Assembly (NCBI GenBank): GCA_944326725.1
Contig: CALVFA010000011.1
Location: 1 to 61,472, forward strand
Origin: an uncultured Elusimicrobiales bacterium
GTDB lineage: Bacteria; Elusimicrobiota; Elusimicrobia; Elusimicrobiales; Elusimicrobiaceae
Length of the DNA stretch: 61,472 nt
Direction: 5' to 3'
Shown: positions 34,189 to 43,342 of the stretch, in pieces
Position numbering within the stretch: the first letter of the stretch is position 1
Layout: each line of letters starts with the position of its first letter
Notes under the pieces: model-generated
Told to the model about the DNA's origin: nothing
Database searches by the model: none
The model's input: only the letters and a program-made list of their open reading frames with translations
Program-made: the position numbers and the translations under genes

Positions 34189-35931
34189 ATGTTTGTAATC
34201 AAAGGCGTCCCTGCCAGCCCAGGCGTGGCCATTGGTCCGGCGGTGCTGCTCCCAACGGCGGATTTTGCCGTAGCCAACCAACATATAGAAGCTGCCGAGG
34301 TCAAAAGCGAAATCGGCAAGTTTGGCCGCGCTATGGAAAAAACACAGGCCGACTTAGACGCCAATGAAAAGAAACTGCGCGAAACATTAGGCGGAGAATA
34401 TGCCAATCTCATGTCCATGCATAAGATGATTCTGCAGGACCCCATGCTTAAAGACGCCGCCATTGCCAAAATAAAAAATGAACATATGTCTGCCCAAGCG
34501 GCTATTTTTAACACGTTGCAAGAGCTGGCGGCCTCTTTTGACAAAGTGGCAGACCCGTTTTTTAAAGAGCGCCGCAACGATATTTTTGACGTAGGCAAGC
34601 GTTTAGTCAGCAACCTGCAGGAAAACAAAGGGGCTTTTTGGGCCTCTATCCGCCGTCCGTCCATTTTAATCGCCCATGATTTGTTCCCCTCAGACACCAT
34701 TAGCCTGCAGGAGAATCAAATTATCGGCTTCTGCACCGATTTGGGCGGCAAAACCAGCCATACGGCTATTTTGGCGCAGAGCTTAAAGCTGCCTGCGGTG
34801 GTGGCGCTCTCCAACGCCGCCAAGCAGGTAAAAGACGGCGACACGGTAATTGTGGACGGGGAAAATGGCCTGCTCATCATCAGTCCGGACCGCTACACCC
34901 TGGCCCGCTATAAAAAAACCCAGCGCGAAATTAAAAAAGCAGAGTCTTTGCTGCAAACAATTAATCACCTGCCCACCGTTACCGGGGACGGACGCAATTT
35001 CAGACTCATGGTCAACTTTGACCCGCGCACCGACACCAAAGAAAACAAAAAGCTCATCACGGACGGCTTGGGCCTGCTTCGTACGGAATTTTTATACATG
35101 AATATTCCCCAGCCGCCCAGCGAGCTGGAGCAATACCAGATTTACCTCTCCACCGCCAAAAAGTTTGACATGCGCCCCGTCACTATCCGCCTGGCGGATT
35201 TGGGGGCAGACAAAATACCGGATTTCCCGCTGGACGAATTTGACAAAGACAACAACCCCTTTATGGGCTGCCGCGGAATCCGTTTGTTTTTAAAAAATCC
35301 GGATTTAATGCATACGCAGCTGCGCGCCATCGTGCGCACCGCGTGCGAAGTGCCGGCGCAGATAAAGATTATGATTCCCATGGTGTCTTCCGTAGAGGAA
35401 GTGCGCCACGTGCGCGACGCGCTCAATAAAGCGCTGGCGGAATTTGCCAAAGAAGGCAAAAAGCCCGTAAACAAAATCGCCTTAGGCGCTATGATTGAAG
35501 TGCCGGCCGCCGCCATTGCCCTAGACGGCATGATTGGCGAAATAGATTTCCTTTCCATCGGCACCAATGACTTGATACAATATTTAATTGCGGTGGACCG
35601 CGTAAACCCGGAAGTGGCGCATATGTACGACCCGTGCCACCCGGCTGTATTGCGCACCATACACCAAATTATCCAAACCGCCCACCAGCGGGGCCGCCAC
35701 GTCAGTATTTGCGGGGAAATCGCTTCTGACGTCAAAATGGTGCCCATGCTGCTGGGGCTGGAAGTGGACATATTGTCTGTGCCGCCGCGTATGTTTTTGC
35801 GCATTAAAAACCGCATACGCAACTTAAATTTTGAAACATGCTCCGACACGGCCCAAGCGGCCCTGCTGGCCTCCTCATCTGAAGAGATACGCAGCTTAGT
35901 AGAGCAAATGAACCAAGATGAAGATTCGTAA
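34189..35931 (+). CDS. ptsI: PTS enzyme I (phosphoenolpyruvate-protein phosphotransferase)
   Basis: Starts the PTS cascade by autophosphorylation from PEP. 580 aa. N-terminal HPr-binding domain; active His191 in GGKTSHTAILAQ; PEP-binding barrel with GLLRTEFLYMN, MGCRGIRLFL, IPMVSSVEEV, GTNDLIQYL and the Cys-containing SICGEIASD. All expected residues are present. It lies directly after ptsH and its end overlaps lepA by 14 bp. Confidence 0.98.
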   Translation: MFVIKGVPASPGVAIGPAVLLPTADFAVANQHIEAAEVKSEIGKFGRAMEKTQADLDANEKKLRETLGGEYANLMSMHKMILQDPMLKDAAIAKIKNEHMSAQAAIFNTLQELAASFDKVADPFFKERRNDIFDVGKRLVSNLQENKGAFWASIRRPSILIAHDLFPSDTISLQENQIIGFCTDLGGKTSHTAILAQSLKLPAVVALSNAAKQVKDGDTVIVDGENGLLIISPDRYTLARYKKTQREIKKAESLLQTINHLPTVTGDGRNFRLMVNFDPRTDTKENKKLITDGLGLLRTEFLYMNIPQPPSELEQYQIYLSTAKKFDMRPVTIRLADLGADKIPDFPLDEFDKDNNPFMGCRGIRLFLKNPDLMHTQLRAIVRTACEVPAQIKIMIPMVSSVEEVRHVRDALNKALAEFAKEGKKPVNKIALGAMIEVPAAAIALDGMIGEIDFLSIGTNDLIQYLIAVDRVNPEVAHMYDPCHPAVLRTIHQIIQTAHQRGRHVSICGEIASDVKMVPMLLGLEVDILSVPPRMFLRIKNRIRNLNFETCSDTAQAALLASSSEEIRSLVEQMNQDEDS

Positions 35932-37747
35932 TTTTTCTATCGTGGCCCATATAGACCACGGCAAAACCACCCTTTCTGACCGTATATTGGAAGACACGGG
36001 CACCGTGCCCAAACGCAAAATGCAAGCCCAGCTGCTAGACGGCATGGACTTGGAGCGCGAGCGCGGCATTACCATTAAAGCCAAGGCCGTGCGCATTCAG
36101 TATAAGGACTATATTTTAAATCTCATTGACACCCCGGGACATGTGGACTTTTCCTACGAAGTGGCCCGCTCTTTGCGCGCGTGCGAAGGGGTGCTTTTGC
36201 TGGTGGACGCCTCACAAGGGGTGGAAGCGCAAACAGTAGCCCACGCGCATTTGGCCCAAAGCTTGGGGCTAAAGATTATCCCGGTGATGAACAAAGTGGA
36301 CCTGTCCCAATCCGACGCCGACGCATCAGAAGAGCAGCTGTGGGACATTTTGCGTGAGCCGGTGGAAGCAGAGCGCGTCAGCGCCAAAACCGGCATGGGG
36401 ATAGAACACCTTTTGGACCGCATTGTAGCCGACATTCCCGCTCCGCAGGGCGACCCTAAGGCGCCGCTGCGCGCATTGATTTTTGACTCTTTTTACGACC
36501 CATTCCGCGGCGTCATTATGTATGTGCGCCTTGTGGACGGCGCAGTAAAAGCCGGGCAGACCATTCGTTTTATGGCTACCGGCGCCAGCTACAAAGTGGA
36601 AGAAGTGGGCTTTATGACACCCAAACAGCTGCATAAGGCGCCTTCTTTAAGCGCCGGCGAAGTGGGCTACTTGGTGGCGGGCATTAAAGACATTCACCAA
36701 GTGAAGGTGGGCGATACCGTTACCCTGGCCGACCGCCCCGCCCAAACCCCGCTGCCGGGCTATGCAGACGCCAAGCCGGTGGTGTTTGCCAGCATTTTCC
36801 CGGTGGAAACGACGGATTTCCCCTTATTGCGCACCGCGCTGGAAAAGCTGAATTTATCCGATTCTTCTTTCCATTACCAAAGCGAAACATCCAAAGCGCT
36901 GGGTTTTGGGTTCCGCTTAGGGTTTATGGGCATTTTGCACATTGAAATTGTCAAAGAACGGCTGGAGCGGGAGTTTAACCTCTCCCTGATTGCCACCGCA
37001 CCCAATGTGGTCTATCACGTCAAATTTACCCCGCGCAAAAACCACCCGCAGGAGCTGGCGGCCTTGCCCGACGCACCCGACGACCCGGGCTATAAGATTA
37101 TAGACAACCCGGCCAACTTTCCCCCACACGGCGATATTGTGGATATTAAAGAGCCGGTCATTCATATTACCGTAGTAACGCCGGTGGAATTTATGGACGG
37201 GGTAATGACGCTGTTGAAAGAAAAACGCGGCACCTTTATGGATATGGAGCACCTGTCCAACCAGCGCGTCATCATTAAGTATGAAATGCCTATGGGCGAA
37301 ATGGTGATTGATTTTTACAATAAGCTTAAATCCGTTTCCAAAGGCTACGCCTCTTTTGACTATGAGGTGGCGGGCTTCCGCAGTGCTGATGTGGTACTGA
37401 TGGAAATTCTGCTGCACGGCACGCCGGTGGACGCGCTGTCTGTGGTGGTACATAAAGACAAAGCCCAAACCCAGGGCCGCGCGCTGTGCGCCAAGCTTAA
37501 AGAGCTTATCGGACGCCAACAGTTTGAAGTGGCGGTGCAGGCCGCTATTAACGGCAAAGTCATCGCGCGCGAAACAATCCCCGCCTACCGCAAAGACGTT
37601 ATCGCCAAATGTTACGGCGGCGATATCACGCGCAAACGCAAACTGCTGGAGAAACAAAAAGAAGGCAAGAAGCGCATGAAATCTATTGGCAGTTTAAACA
37701 TACCGCAGGAAGCGTTTGTGGCTATGCTGAAGATTGACGAAGAATAA
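35918..37747 (+). CDS. lepA: Elongation factor 4 (LepA)
   Basis: Translational GTPase that acts on stalled or mistranslocated ribosomes. 609 aa. G1 AHIDHGKTT (residues 10-18), G2 RGITIKA, G3 DTPGHVDF, G4 NKVD. EF-G-like domains II, III and V are present and IV is replaced by the LepA-specific C-terminal domain (KCYGGDITRKRKLLEKQK, and the ending QEAFVAMLKID). The start overlaps the end of ptsI, so lepA is the last gene of the long carbon-control operon. Confidence 0.98.
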   Translation: MKIRNFSIVAHIDHGKTTLSDRILEDTGTVPKRKMQAQLLDGMDLERERGITIKAKAVRIQYKDYILNLIDTPGHVDFSYEVARSLRACEGVLLLVDASQGVEAQTVAHAHLAQSLGLKIIPVMNKVDLSQSDADASEEQLWDILREPVEAERVSAKTGMGIEHLLDRIVADIPAPQGDPKAPLRALIFDSFYDPFRGVIMYVRLVDGAVKAGQTIRFMATGASYKVEEVGFMTPKQLHKAPSLSAGEVGYLVAGIKDIHQVKVGDTVTLADRPAQTPLPGYADAKPVVFASIFPVETTDFPLLRTALEKLNLSDSSFHYQSETSKALGFGFRLGFMGILHIEIVKERLEREFNLSLIATAPNVVYHVKFTPRKNHPQELAALPDAPDDPGYKIIDNPANFPPHGDIVDIKEPVIHITVVTPVEFMDGVMTLLKEKRGTFMDMEHLSNQRVIIKYEMPMGEMVIDFYNKLKSVSKGYASFDYEVAGFRSADVVLMEILLHGTPVDALSVVVHKDKAQTQGRALCAKLKELIGRQQFEVAVQAAINGKVIARETIPAYRKDVIAKCYGGDITRKRKLLEKQKEGKKRMKSIGSLNIPQEAFVAMLKIDEE

Positions 37748-37763
37748 CCCCCGCTATTATTAC

Positions 37764-37793
37764 AAAAGCCGCCTTTAACAAGGCGGCTTTTTA
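37764..37793 (+). terminator. Terminator of the hpf-lepA cluster
   Basis: Perfect 12-bp stem AAAAGCCGCCTT / AAGGCGGCTTTT with a TAAC loop and T-tract. Confidence 0.9.
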
Positions 37794-38002
37794 TGAATAC
37801 CTTTCCCCCTGCTCCAAACCCTCGGTTAAAATATACTTCTACCAAATAGCGGCCCTTTCTTAACGTTTATTGACTGGCAGGCAAAAGAGCCTAAGGCATA
37901 TTTTATTCCACGCTAAAACACTGGCCTAAAACTCCGCTTCCTTATGATAGTTTTTCGCTCAAACTCTAGGCTTAGCCCCTAGCTTTACGGAAAAATATTG
38001 AT
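37794..38002. other. Intergenic region between lepA and add
   Basis: About 200 bases between two convergent terminators. No gene, RNA or repeat recognised. Confidence 0.4.
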
Positions 38003-38034
38003 AAAAAGCGGAACGGATAAATTCCGTTCCGCTT
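38001..38034 (-). terminator. Terminator of the PIN/TRAM-ispDF-cysS-add operon
   Basis: Perfect 12-bp stem AAGCGGAACGGA / TCCGTTCCGCTT with a TAAAT loop; minus-strand T-tract. Confidence 0.85.
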
Positions 38035-38053
38035 GTATTGTCTTTGCTATATA

Positions 38054-39268
38054 CTAGGCTAGATACTTCTTGGCCAATTCATCATAACGGTTGATCACTT
38101 GGCGCACAAAGATACGCCGATCCATGTAAGTACCCGGAAAAAATGCCCCTTTAAAACCGGCTATCACAATATTTTTAAACTCTTTGCACGTCAGCGGGAT
38201 ATACTTTACCAGCAACTCCAGCTCTTTGCTGACGGTGGTGTTAGACACCAAGCGGTTGTCTGTGGCAATGCTGACCGAAAGGCCGCGCTTAATCATTTCC
38301 CGCACCGGGTGCTTGGCAACCGATTTGATTTCCGGCAACGTTTGCAAATTGCTGGTCAGGCAGACCTCTACGCCAATGCGTTCGCTGGCGATATAGTTTG
38401 CCAAGGCTTCCACATAGGCTTTTTTATCTTTGACTTTGCGGTCTTTAATCATCTCCGCGTCAAACAAATGCGTGCCATGACCAATGCGGTTGGCGTAGCA
38501 GTCCGTAATGGCCTGGAAAATAGATTCCGGGCCGTAGGCTTCACCAGAGTGCACCGTTTTGCGCATAAAGTTTTTATGCACATATTTATAGGCTTCCACA
38601 TGGTCAGAGGCGGGGTAGCCGGCTTCTTCGCCTGCCAAATCAAACCCAACGACAGGCAAGTGCTCCTCCCGCGCCAGTTTGACCACCAGGCGCGCCAACT
38701 CCAGCGAGGCCACGCCAAAAATTTCGGACTTGGAATACTGCGACAGCGTCCCAATGAGGTTTTTGTAATAAGGCGACATAAACGCATTAAAACTGCGCAT
38801 GGCACACACAATCACGCCAAAATGGAAAGGCAGGTCTTTGCCGCTTTTTACATCAGCTTGGCTGTTATGCTCTTTCTGCGCCCGGGTCAAACCCGCCACC
38901 ACCGCGCGCACCGCGCCGGCCACGGACAAATTTTCACTGGCGTGCAGCTGCGGGGCAAAACGCACTTCCATATAGCGCACCCCTTCGGCAATAGCGTCTT
39001 GGCCCAGCTCATAGGCAATACGCTCTATATTTTCTTTATTGCGCATCACAGCGGTAGTATAGTTGAAGCCTTGCAGGTATTCCGGCAGGGAGGCGTACTG
39101 TTTTTTAAATACTTTTTCGCGCAGGCCCTTTTCGGTATAAGCAGGCAGTTCCACTCCCTCTTTTTTAGCCAGCTCAATCAGGGTAGACAGACGAAGCGAT
39201 CCGTCTAAATGCACATGCAAATCCGCTTTGGGAATACGGCGGATGAATTCGGCGCTTATTTTTTTCAT
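38054..39268 (-). CDS. add: Adenosine deaminase
   Basis: Deaminates adenosine to inosine with a single Zn/metal. 404 aa, somewhat longer than E. coli Add. HVHLDGSLR at the N-terminus gives two metal His; TVHSGEA the metal His and catalytic Glu; RIGHG the substrate side. The metal Asp is in SIATDNRLVSNT, where classical enzymes have TDDP, so the second Asp is Asn; I know TDN-type adenosine deaminases from other bacteria. The start overlaps cysS by 4 bp. It is the last gene of a five-gene operon. An aminodeoxyfutalosine or other nucleoside specificity is possible but less likely. Confidence 0.92.
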   Translation of the reverse strand: MKKISAEFIRRIPKADLHVHLDGSLRLSTLIELAKKEGVELPAYTEKGLREKVFKKQYASLPEYLQGFNYTTAVMRNKENIERIAYELGQDAIAEGVRYMEVRFAPQLHASENLSVAGAVRAVVAGLTRAQKEHNSQADVKSGKDLPFHFGVIVCAMRSFNAFMSPYYKNLIGTLSQYSKSEIFGVASLELARLVVKLAREEHLPVVGFDLAGEEAGYPASDHVEAYKYVHKNFMRKTVHSGEAYGPESIFQAITDCYANRIGHGTHLFDAEMIKDRKVKDKKAYVEALANYIASERIGVEVCLTSNLQTLPEIKSVAKHPVREMIKRGLSVSIATDNRLVSNTTVSKELELLVKYIPLTCKEFKNIVIAGFKGAFFPGTYMDRRIFVRQVINRYDELAKKYLA

Positions 39269-40671
39269 TTTATTTTCTCCGTTTTCTGTCCTTGCGGCGT
39301 ATCTTTTACGCTGTAGCCGGCGGCGACCAAAGCGGCGCGCAGCTCGTCAGATTTTTTATAATCTTTGGCCGCGCGGGCCTGAGCGCGCTGCTGCAGCAGC
39401 TCCTGCACTTGAGGCGGCAGCTCTTCACTCTGTTCCGGCTGCGGCGCGCGGAATAAATCCAGCGCCAAAATACTGTCAACAAAACGCAAAAATTCCACTT
39501 TTTCTGCCGCGTTCAGCTCCGCCCCGCGCATATATTCCCACACGGTGGCTAAAGCCTTAGGCGCATTCAAATCATCTTCCATAGCGGCGCGGAAGCGGTT
39601 TTTGGCTTCTTCCAAAGCCGCGGTCAATGCGGCTGGCTGGCGGCCCGCCGTTTCAACGGCTTTGGCGGCTTCGTGGCGCAAAATTTGCAGGCTTTTGCGC
39701 GCAGAGTCTAAGGACTCATAGGTAAATTCCAACTGGGTGCGATAATGCGCCGTCAGACACAAATAGCGGTAATCCAGCGGGTCATAGCCTTTGTCGCGCA
39801 GCGTTTGCAGCGTGACAAACGTACCGCCGGATTTGGACATTTTGCCCGCGCGCAGCACTAAAAATTCCCCATGTACCCAAAAACGCACATACTGCTGGCC
39901 GGTGGCGGCTTCACTTTGGGCGATTTCATTGGTGTGGTGCACTGACACATGGTCTATTCCGCCGCAATGAATGTCCACCGTCGGCCCCAAATACTTCATC
40001 GCCATGGCAGAGCATTCTATGTGCCAGCCCGGAAAGCCGACCCCCCAGGGGCTGTCCCACTCCATTTGGCGTTTTTTGTCTTTGGGGGAAAATTTCCACA
40101 GAGCAAAATCGGTGGGGTTTTTCTTCTCGTCGCTCATTTCCACCCGCGCCCCGCCGCGCAACCCTTCCAAGCGGCTGCGGCCCACCAAGGCATCATAGCG
40201 GGGGAACTTGGACGTGTCATAATAAATCCCGTCAGAGGTACGGTAGGTATAGCCCTTCTCTTCCAACGTTTTTACCAGGGCAATCATCTCCGGTATATGC
40301 GCCGTGGCGCGACTGATAACCGTGGGGCGGGTGCAGTGAAGGGCGTCAAAATCTTCAAAAAATTTCTGCTCGTAAAATTTAGCAATCTCCCAGGCGCTTT
40401 TGCCTTCGCGCGTGGTGGCCACTTCCATTTTGTCTTCGCCTTCGTCCCCGTCAGAAACCAGGTGACCTACATCGGTCACATTCATCACATGTTTAAGCGG
40501 CATATTCAAACGAATGGTGCGCGCCAGCAAATCTTCAAAAATATAGGTGCGCATATTGCCGATGTGCGCATAATTGTACACCGTGGGGCCGCAGCAGTAC
40601 ATGGTGGCTTCTTGGCTCTTAAGCGGGGTAAAAGTGTCTTTACGGCGGGTTTCGGTATTATAAAGCTGCAT
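39265..40671 (-). CDS. cysS: Cysteine--tRNA ligase
   Basis: Class I synthetase, 468 aa. Zinc-binding Cys in MYCCGPTVYNYAHIGN, which also carries the HIGH-type HIGN; GWHIECSAM and HCGGIDHVSVHHTNE provide the other zinc ligands; KMSKSGG is the second signature. The C-terminal alpha-helical bundle ends in the YSVKDTPQG segment common to the family. It starts inside the end of the lipoprotein gene (14-bp overlap). Often found next to ispDF, as here two genes away. Confidence 0.98.
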   Translation of the reverse strand: MQLYNTETRRKDTFTPLKSQEATMYCCGPTVYNYAHIGNMRTYIFEDLLARTIRLNMPLKHVMNVTDVGHLVSDGDEGEDKMEVATTREGKSAWEIAKFYEQKFFEDFDALHCTRPTVISRATAHIPEMIALVKTLEEKGYTYRTSDGIYYDTSKFPRYDALVGRSRLEGLRGGARVEMSDEKKNPTDFALWKFSPKDKKRQMEWDSPWGVGFPGWHIECSAMAMKYLGPTVDIHCGGIDHVSVHHTNEIAQSEAATGQQYVRFWVHGEFLVLRAGKMSKSGGTFVTLQTLRDKGYDPLDYRYLCLTAHYRTQLEFTYESLDSARKSLQILRHEAAKAVETAGRQPAALTAALEEAKNRFRAAMEDDLNAPKALATVWEYMRGAELNAAEKVEFLRFVDSILALDLFRAPQPEQSEELPPQVQELLQQRAQARAAKDYKKSDELRAALVAAGYSVKDTPQGQKTEKIK

Positions 40672-41236
40672 TGTTCTGCGCCTCTTTCAGTAACGTGTTG
40701 TATTGTTTTACCAATGTGTCAAAAAACAAATTGCAGGTGCTTTGGCCTACTTCGTTGGCGGCCTGTTCACCTAAAATACAGCTCACTTCAATATCAGAGA
40801 GCGGATTGACGGCCCCTACGCTGGCGATAGAGTAGGTAAATCCCGCCGGGCGGTACTTGCGCAGCGCCTGTTTATACGCCTCATCTAATGCTTTCTGAAA
40901 AAGGGCCATGTTTTTGGAATTGGCTGAAGAGCCCAGCTTGACCCGCTTAGCCGCCGCCACTACCGTTACATCGGTGTAGCGCCCGTACGAAGCGGCAATT
41001 TCCTCTGAAGTAAAGTCCTGGCTTTCATCTACGGTTTCTTCCTGCGGCAGACCATATTCGTCTAAAATGCTGGGGGTGGGAAGTTCCCCATAATAGTTAT
41101 CCCCCATAAATCCGGACGGGTTTTCATAGGCGGAATAGTCAATGCCTTTCAGTTTGCGGTTGGACGTATAATCTACCGTACTGCACGCCGCGCTGAGCAA
41201 AGCAGCCGTCAAACAAAGCAAAAGCGTTTTTTTCAT
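40658..41236 (-). CDS. Predicted lipoprotein of unknown function
   Basis: 192 aa. Signal peptide with lipobox LSAAC (Cys18). The mature part has a Tyr/Pro-rich acidic stretch (residues 22-85), then a region that resembles a small alpha/beta domain (TDVTVVAAAKRVKLG, ALFQKALDEAYKQALRKYRP). Two Cys in the C-terminal part may form a disulfide. It sits between ispDF and cysS with overlaps on both sides, so it is firmly part of that operon, but its function is not apparent. Confidence 0.8.
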   Translation of the reverse strand: MKKTLLLCLTAALLSAACSTVDYTSNRKLKGIDYSAYENPSGFMGDNYYGELPTPSILDEYGLPQEETVDESQDFTSEEIAASYGRYTDVTVVAAAKRVKLGSSANSKNMALFQKALDEAYKQALRKYRPAGFTYSIASVGAVNPLSDIEVSCILGEQAANEVGQSTCNLFFDTLVKQYNTLLKEAQNNAAL

Positions 41237-42387
41237 TTTTCATCTCCCATAAGTAAACTGACCACTGCGTGGCACATGGCCGCTTCCCCGCGGCCTATTT
41301 CGCCCACATGTTCGTGGCTTTTTGATTTAAAACTGACGTTCTTTTCATCCAGTTCAAAAATTTTTGCCAAAGACGCCCTCACCGCCGCATAATGCGGGCT
41401 GATTTTGGGCTCTTGGGTAATCAGGGTAACATCCATATGCGTAATCTGGGCCCGGTTTTCGTGCACGATTTGCAGCACGCGTTTGGCAATTTCCCGGCTG
41501 TCTATACCCTCAATAGTAGGGTCGGACGGCGGGAAAAGCAGACCGATTTCTCCCTGGCACAGCGCGCCCAATATCGCGTCGCACACTGCGTGCAGCACTA
41601 CATCGCCGTCGCTGTGGCCCACAAAGCCTTTGCTGTGGGGCAACTCCACCCCGCCAATAATAAACTTGCGGCCCGCCGCCAGGCGGTGCAAATCAAAACC
41701 AAAGCCTATGCGCTGGCACGCCGCGGTATTTACAAAAGCTTCCGCCATAACCAAATCCTCCGGGGTGGTAATTTTTAAATTTTTATAATCTGAGGGCTCT
41801 ATCTTTACGCTTACCCCCAGCCGCTCCACCAGCTGGGATTCATCGGTAGCGTCCTGCAAATAGCCAAATTTATCCAGCGCGCGGCGCAGCACTTCCGCCC
41901 GGTAACACTGCGGCGTTTGGGCTGCCCACAGGCTGCTGCGCTGCAGCGTTTGCTCCACGGTGCCAGCGCGCACCTGTTTTACCGTATCTTTGACGGGTAC
42001 GGCCAACACCGCTGCCCCGTCTGTAAAACCGCGCCGCAAACAGCGGGCGGCGGCCTGCGGATCCACCAGCGGGCGCGCGCCGTCATGCACGGCTACGGCC
42101 TGTACTCGGGGGTCCAGTTTATGCACCCCGTTTATGACAGAAGCCATACGGGTAGCCCCCGGCAACGCAAAAGTTAAATCAGAAAAAAATTGTTTCAGGA
42201 TTTCTTGGTTTTCAAGGGAAGTGACCACCACTATCTGACGCACGCACGGGATTTTTTTAAATGCGTCCACCGCGCGCACCAGCACCGGGCGGCCCGCCAA
42301 AGGCAACATCTGCTTGGGGCGGCCCATACGTTTCCCCAGACCGCCGGCTACAATGACCGCGCCGGCAAAAGATAGCTCTTCTCGCAT
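41233..42387 (-). CDS. ispDF: Bifunctional IspD/IspF (MEP pathway)
   Basis: Fusion of CDP-methylerythritol synthase (IspD, about residues 6-220) and MEcPP synthase (IspF, about 225-384), steps 3 and 5 of the MEP isoprenoid route. IspD motifs: VIVAGGLGKRMGRPKQ, VHDGARPLV, ATDESQLVE. IspF motifs: GFGFDLHRL with the zinc Asp/His, FVGHSDGDVVLHAVCDA, and the late SKSHEHVGEIGRGE. The ATG at 42387 has AGGA 6 nt upstream; a TTG at 42411 would add eight residues and overlap the upstream gene. Both active sites look intact. Confidence 0.97.
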   Translation of the reverse strand: MREELSFAGAVIVAGGLGKRMGRPKQMLPLAGRPVLVRAVDAFKKIPCVRQIVVVTSLENQEILKQFFSDLTFALPGATRMASVINGVHKLDPRVQAVAVHDGARPLVDPQAAARCLRRGFTDGAAVLAVPVKDTVKQVRAGTVEQTLQRSSLWAAQTPQCYRAEVLRRALDKFGYLQDATDESQLVERLGVSVKIEPSDYKNLKITTPEDLVMAEAFVNTAACQRIGFGFDLHRLAAGRKFIIGGVELPHSKGFVGHSDGDVVLHAVCDAILGALCQGEIGLLFPPSDPTIEGIDSREIAKRVLQIVHENRAQITHMDVTLITQEPKISPHYAAVRASLAKIFELDEKNVSFKSKSHEHVGEIGRGEAAMCHAVVSLLMGDEK

Positions 42388-42394
42388 TACTGTC

Positions 42395-43342
42395 CTATTT
42401 TGTCTTGGCAAAAATCATGCGGCCCGAAGAAGTCTGCAAAATAGAATACACAGATACCTCAGTCCGTTTGCCAATAAATTTGCGTCCGTCTTCCACCACC
42501 ACCATGGTGCCGTCGTCTAAGTAACCGATGCCCTGTTCTTTTTCTTTGCCGTCTTTCATAATGAACAAAGACATCGTTTCCCCCGGCAGCACCACCGGCT
42601 TTAAGGCGGTGGCTAAATCAGCAATATTTAAAACGACCACATCATATAAAGCGCCTATTTTGTTGACGTTAAAATCCAGCGTTACCACTTCGGCGTCAAA
42701 GCTTTTGGCCAGTTTGACCACACGCTCCACATCGTTTTCCGCTTTGGGCGTTTTGGAAGTAATGCGCACGGCAATTTCTTTGAGCTCCTGCAGACGGGTA
42801 GCCACGTCTAATCCGCGGCGGCCTTTGGCGCGTTCCAGCGGGTCTTTGGAAGCGGCCATTTTGTTCAGTGTTTCCAGTACAAAAACCGGAATAACAATAA
42901 TGCCGGAGAGAAAATTAATTTCGCACAAATCCACAATGCGCCCGTCCATCAGCGCGCTGACGTCGGCCACTTTTAAATGGCGGCCTTTGTAAGAGAGCCC
43001 TTCCAAATCGCGCGATTTAAATAAGCAGGCCAATACGCCAAAAATAATCAGCCCAATCTCTACATGGCGCCAGTTCCCCTCCCACCAAGCCAAAGAAGCC
43101 GCACCGGAGAAGTTTTGCATGGCATAGTCGGTAAATGCAAATAATAAATACCCCACTAAAAAGCCGGAGCAGGCAATCATAATCTTAATCAAGCGCAGGC
43201 GTTTAAACACGGCTTCTGCAATAATAACAATCAGCGCGCACAACAGGCCGGCGGCCAAAGACAAGGGGTCTTTATCAATAAAATCATAGGTTAGAAACGG
43301 AAACGCAATCAGCGTAGAAAAACGAAAAATCCAAATAGGCAT
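42395..43342 (-). CDS. PIN/TRAM-domain membrane protein (YacL-like)
   Basis: 315 aa. Four membrane helices in the first 110 residues, then a PIN nuclease domain (DVSALMDGRIVDLCEINFLSG has the first acidic residues, ERAKGRRGLD and VTLDFNVNKIGAL the later ones), then a C-terminal TRAM RNA-binding domain (GIGYLDDGTMVVVEDGRKFIG). This is the YacL layout, a predicted membrane-tethered ribonuclease, usually upstream of ispD or cysS as here. I chose the ATG at 43342 with GGAGG 5 nt upstream; a GTG at 43369 is an alternative. First gene of the operon. Confidence 0.93.
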   Translation of the reverse strand: MPIWIFRFSTLIAFPFLTYDFIDKDPLSLAAGLLCALIVIIAEAVFKRLRLIKIMIACSGFLVGYLLFAFTDYAMQNFSGAASLAWWEGNWRHVEIGLIIFGVLACLFKSRDLEGLSYKGRHLKVADVSALMDGRIVDLCEINFLSGIIVIPVFVLETLNKMAASKDPLERAKGRRGLDVATRLQELKEIAVRITSKTPKAENDVERVVKLAKSFDAEVVTLDFNVNKIGALYDVVVLNIADLATALKPVVLPGETMSLFIMKDGKEKEQGIGYLDDGTMVVVEDGRKFIGKRTEVSVYSILQTSSGRMIFAKTK

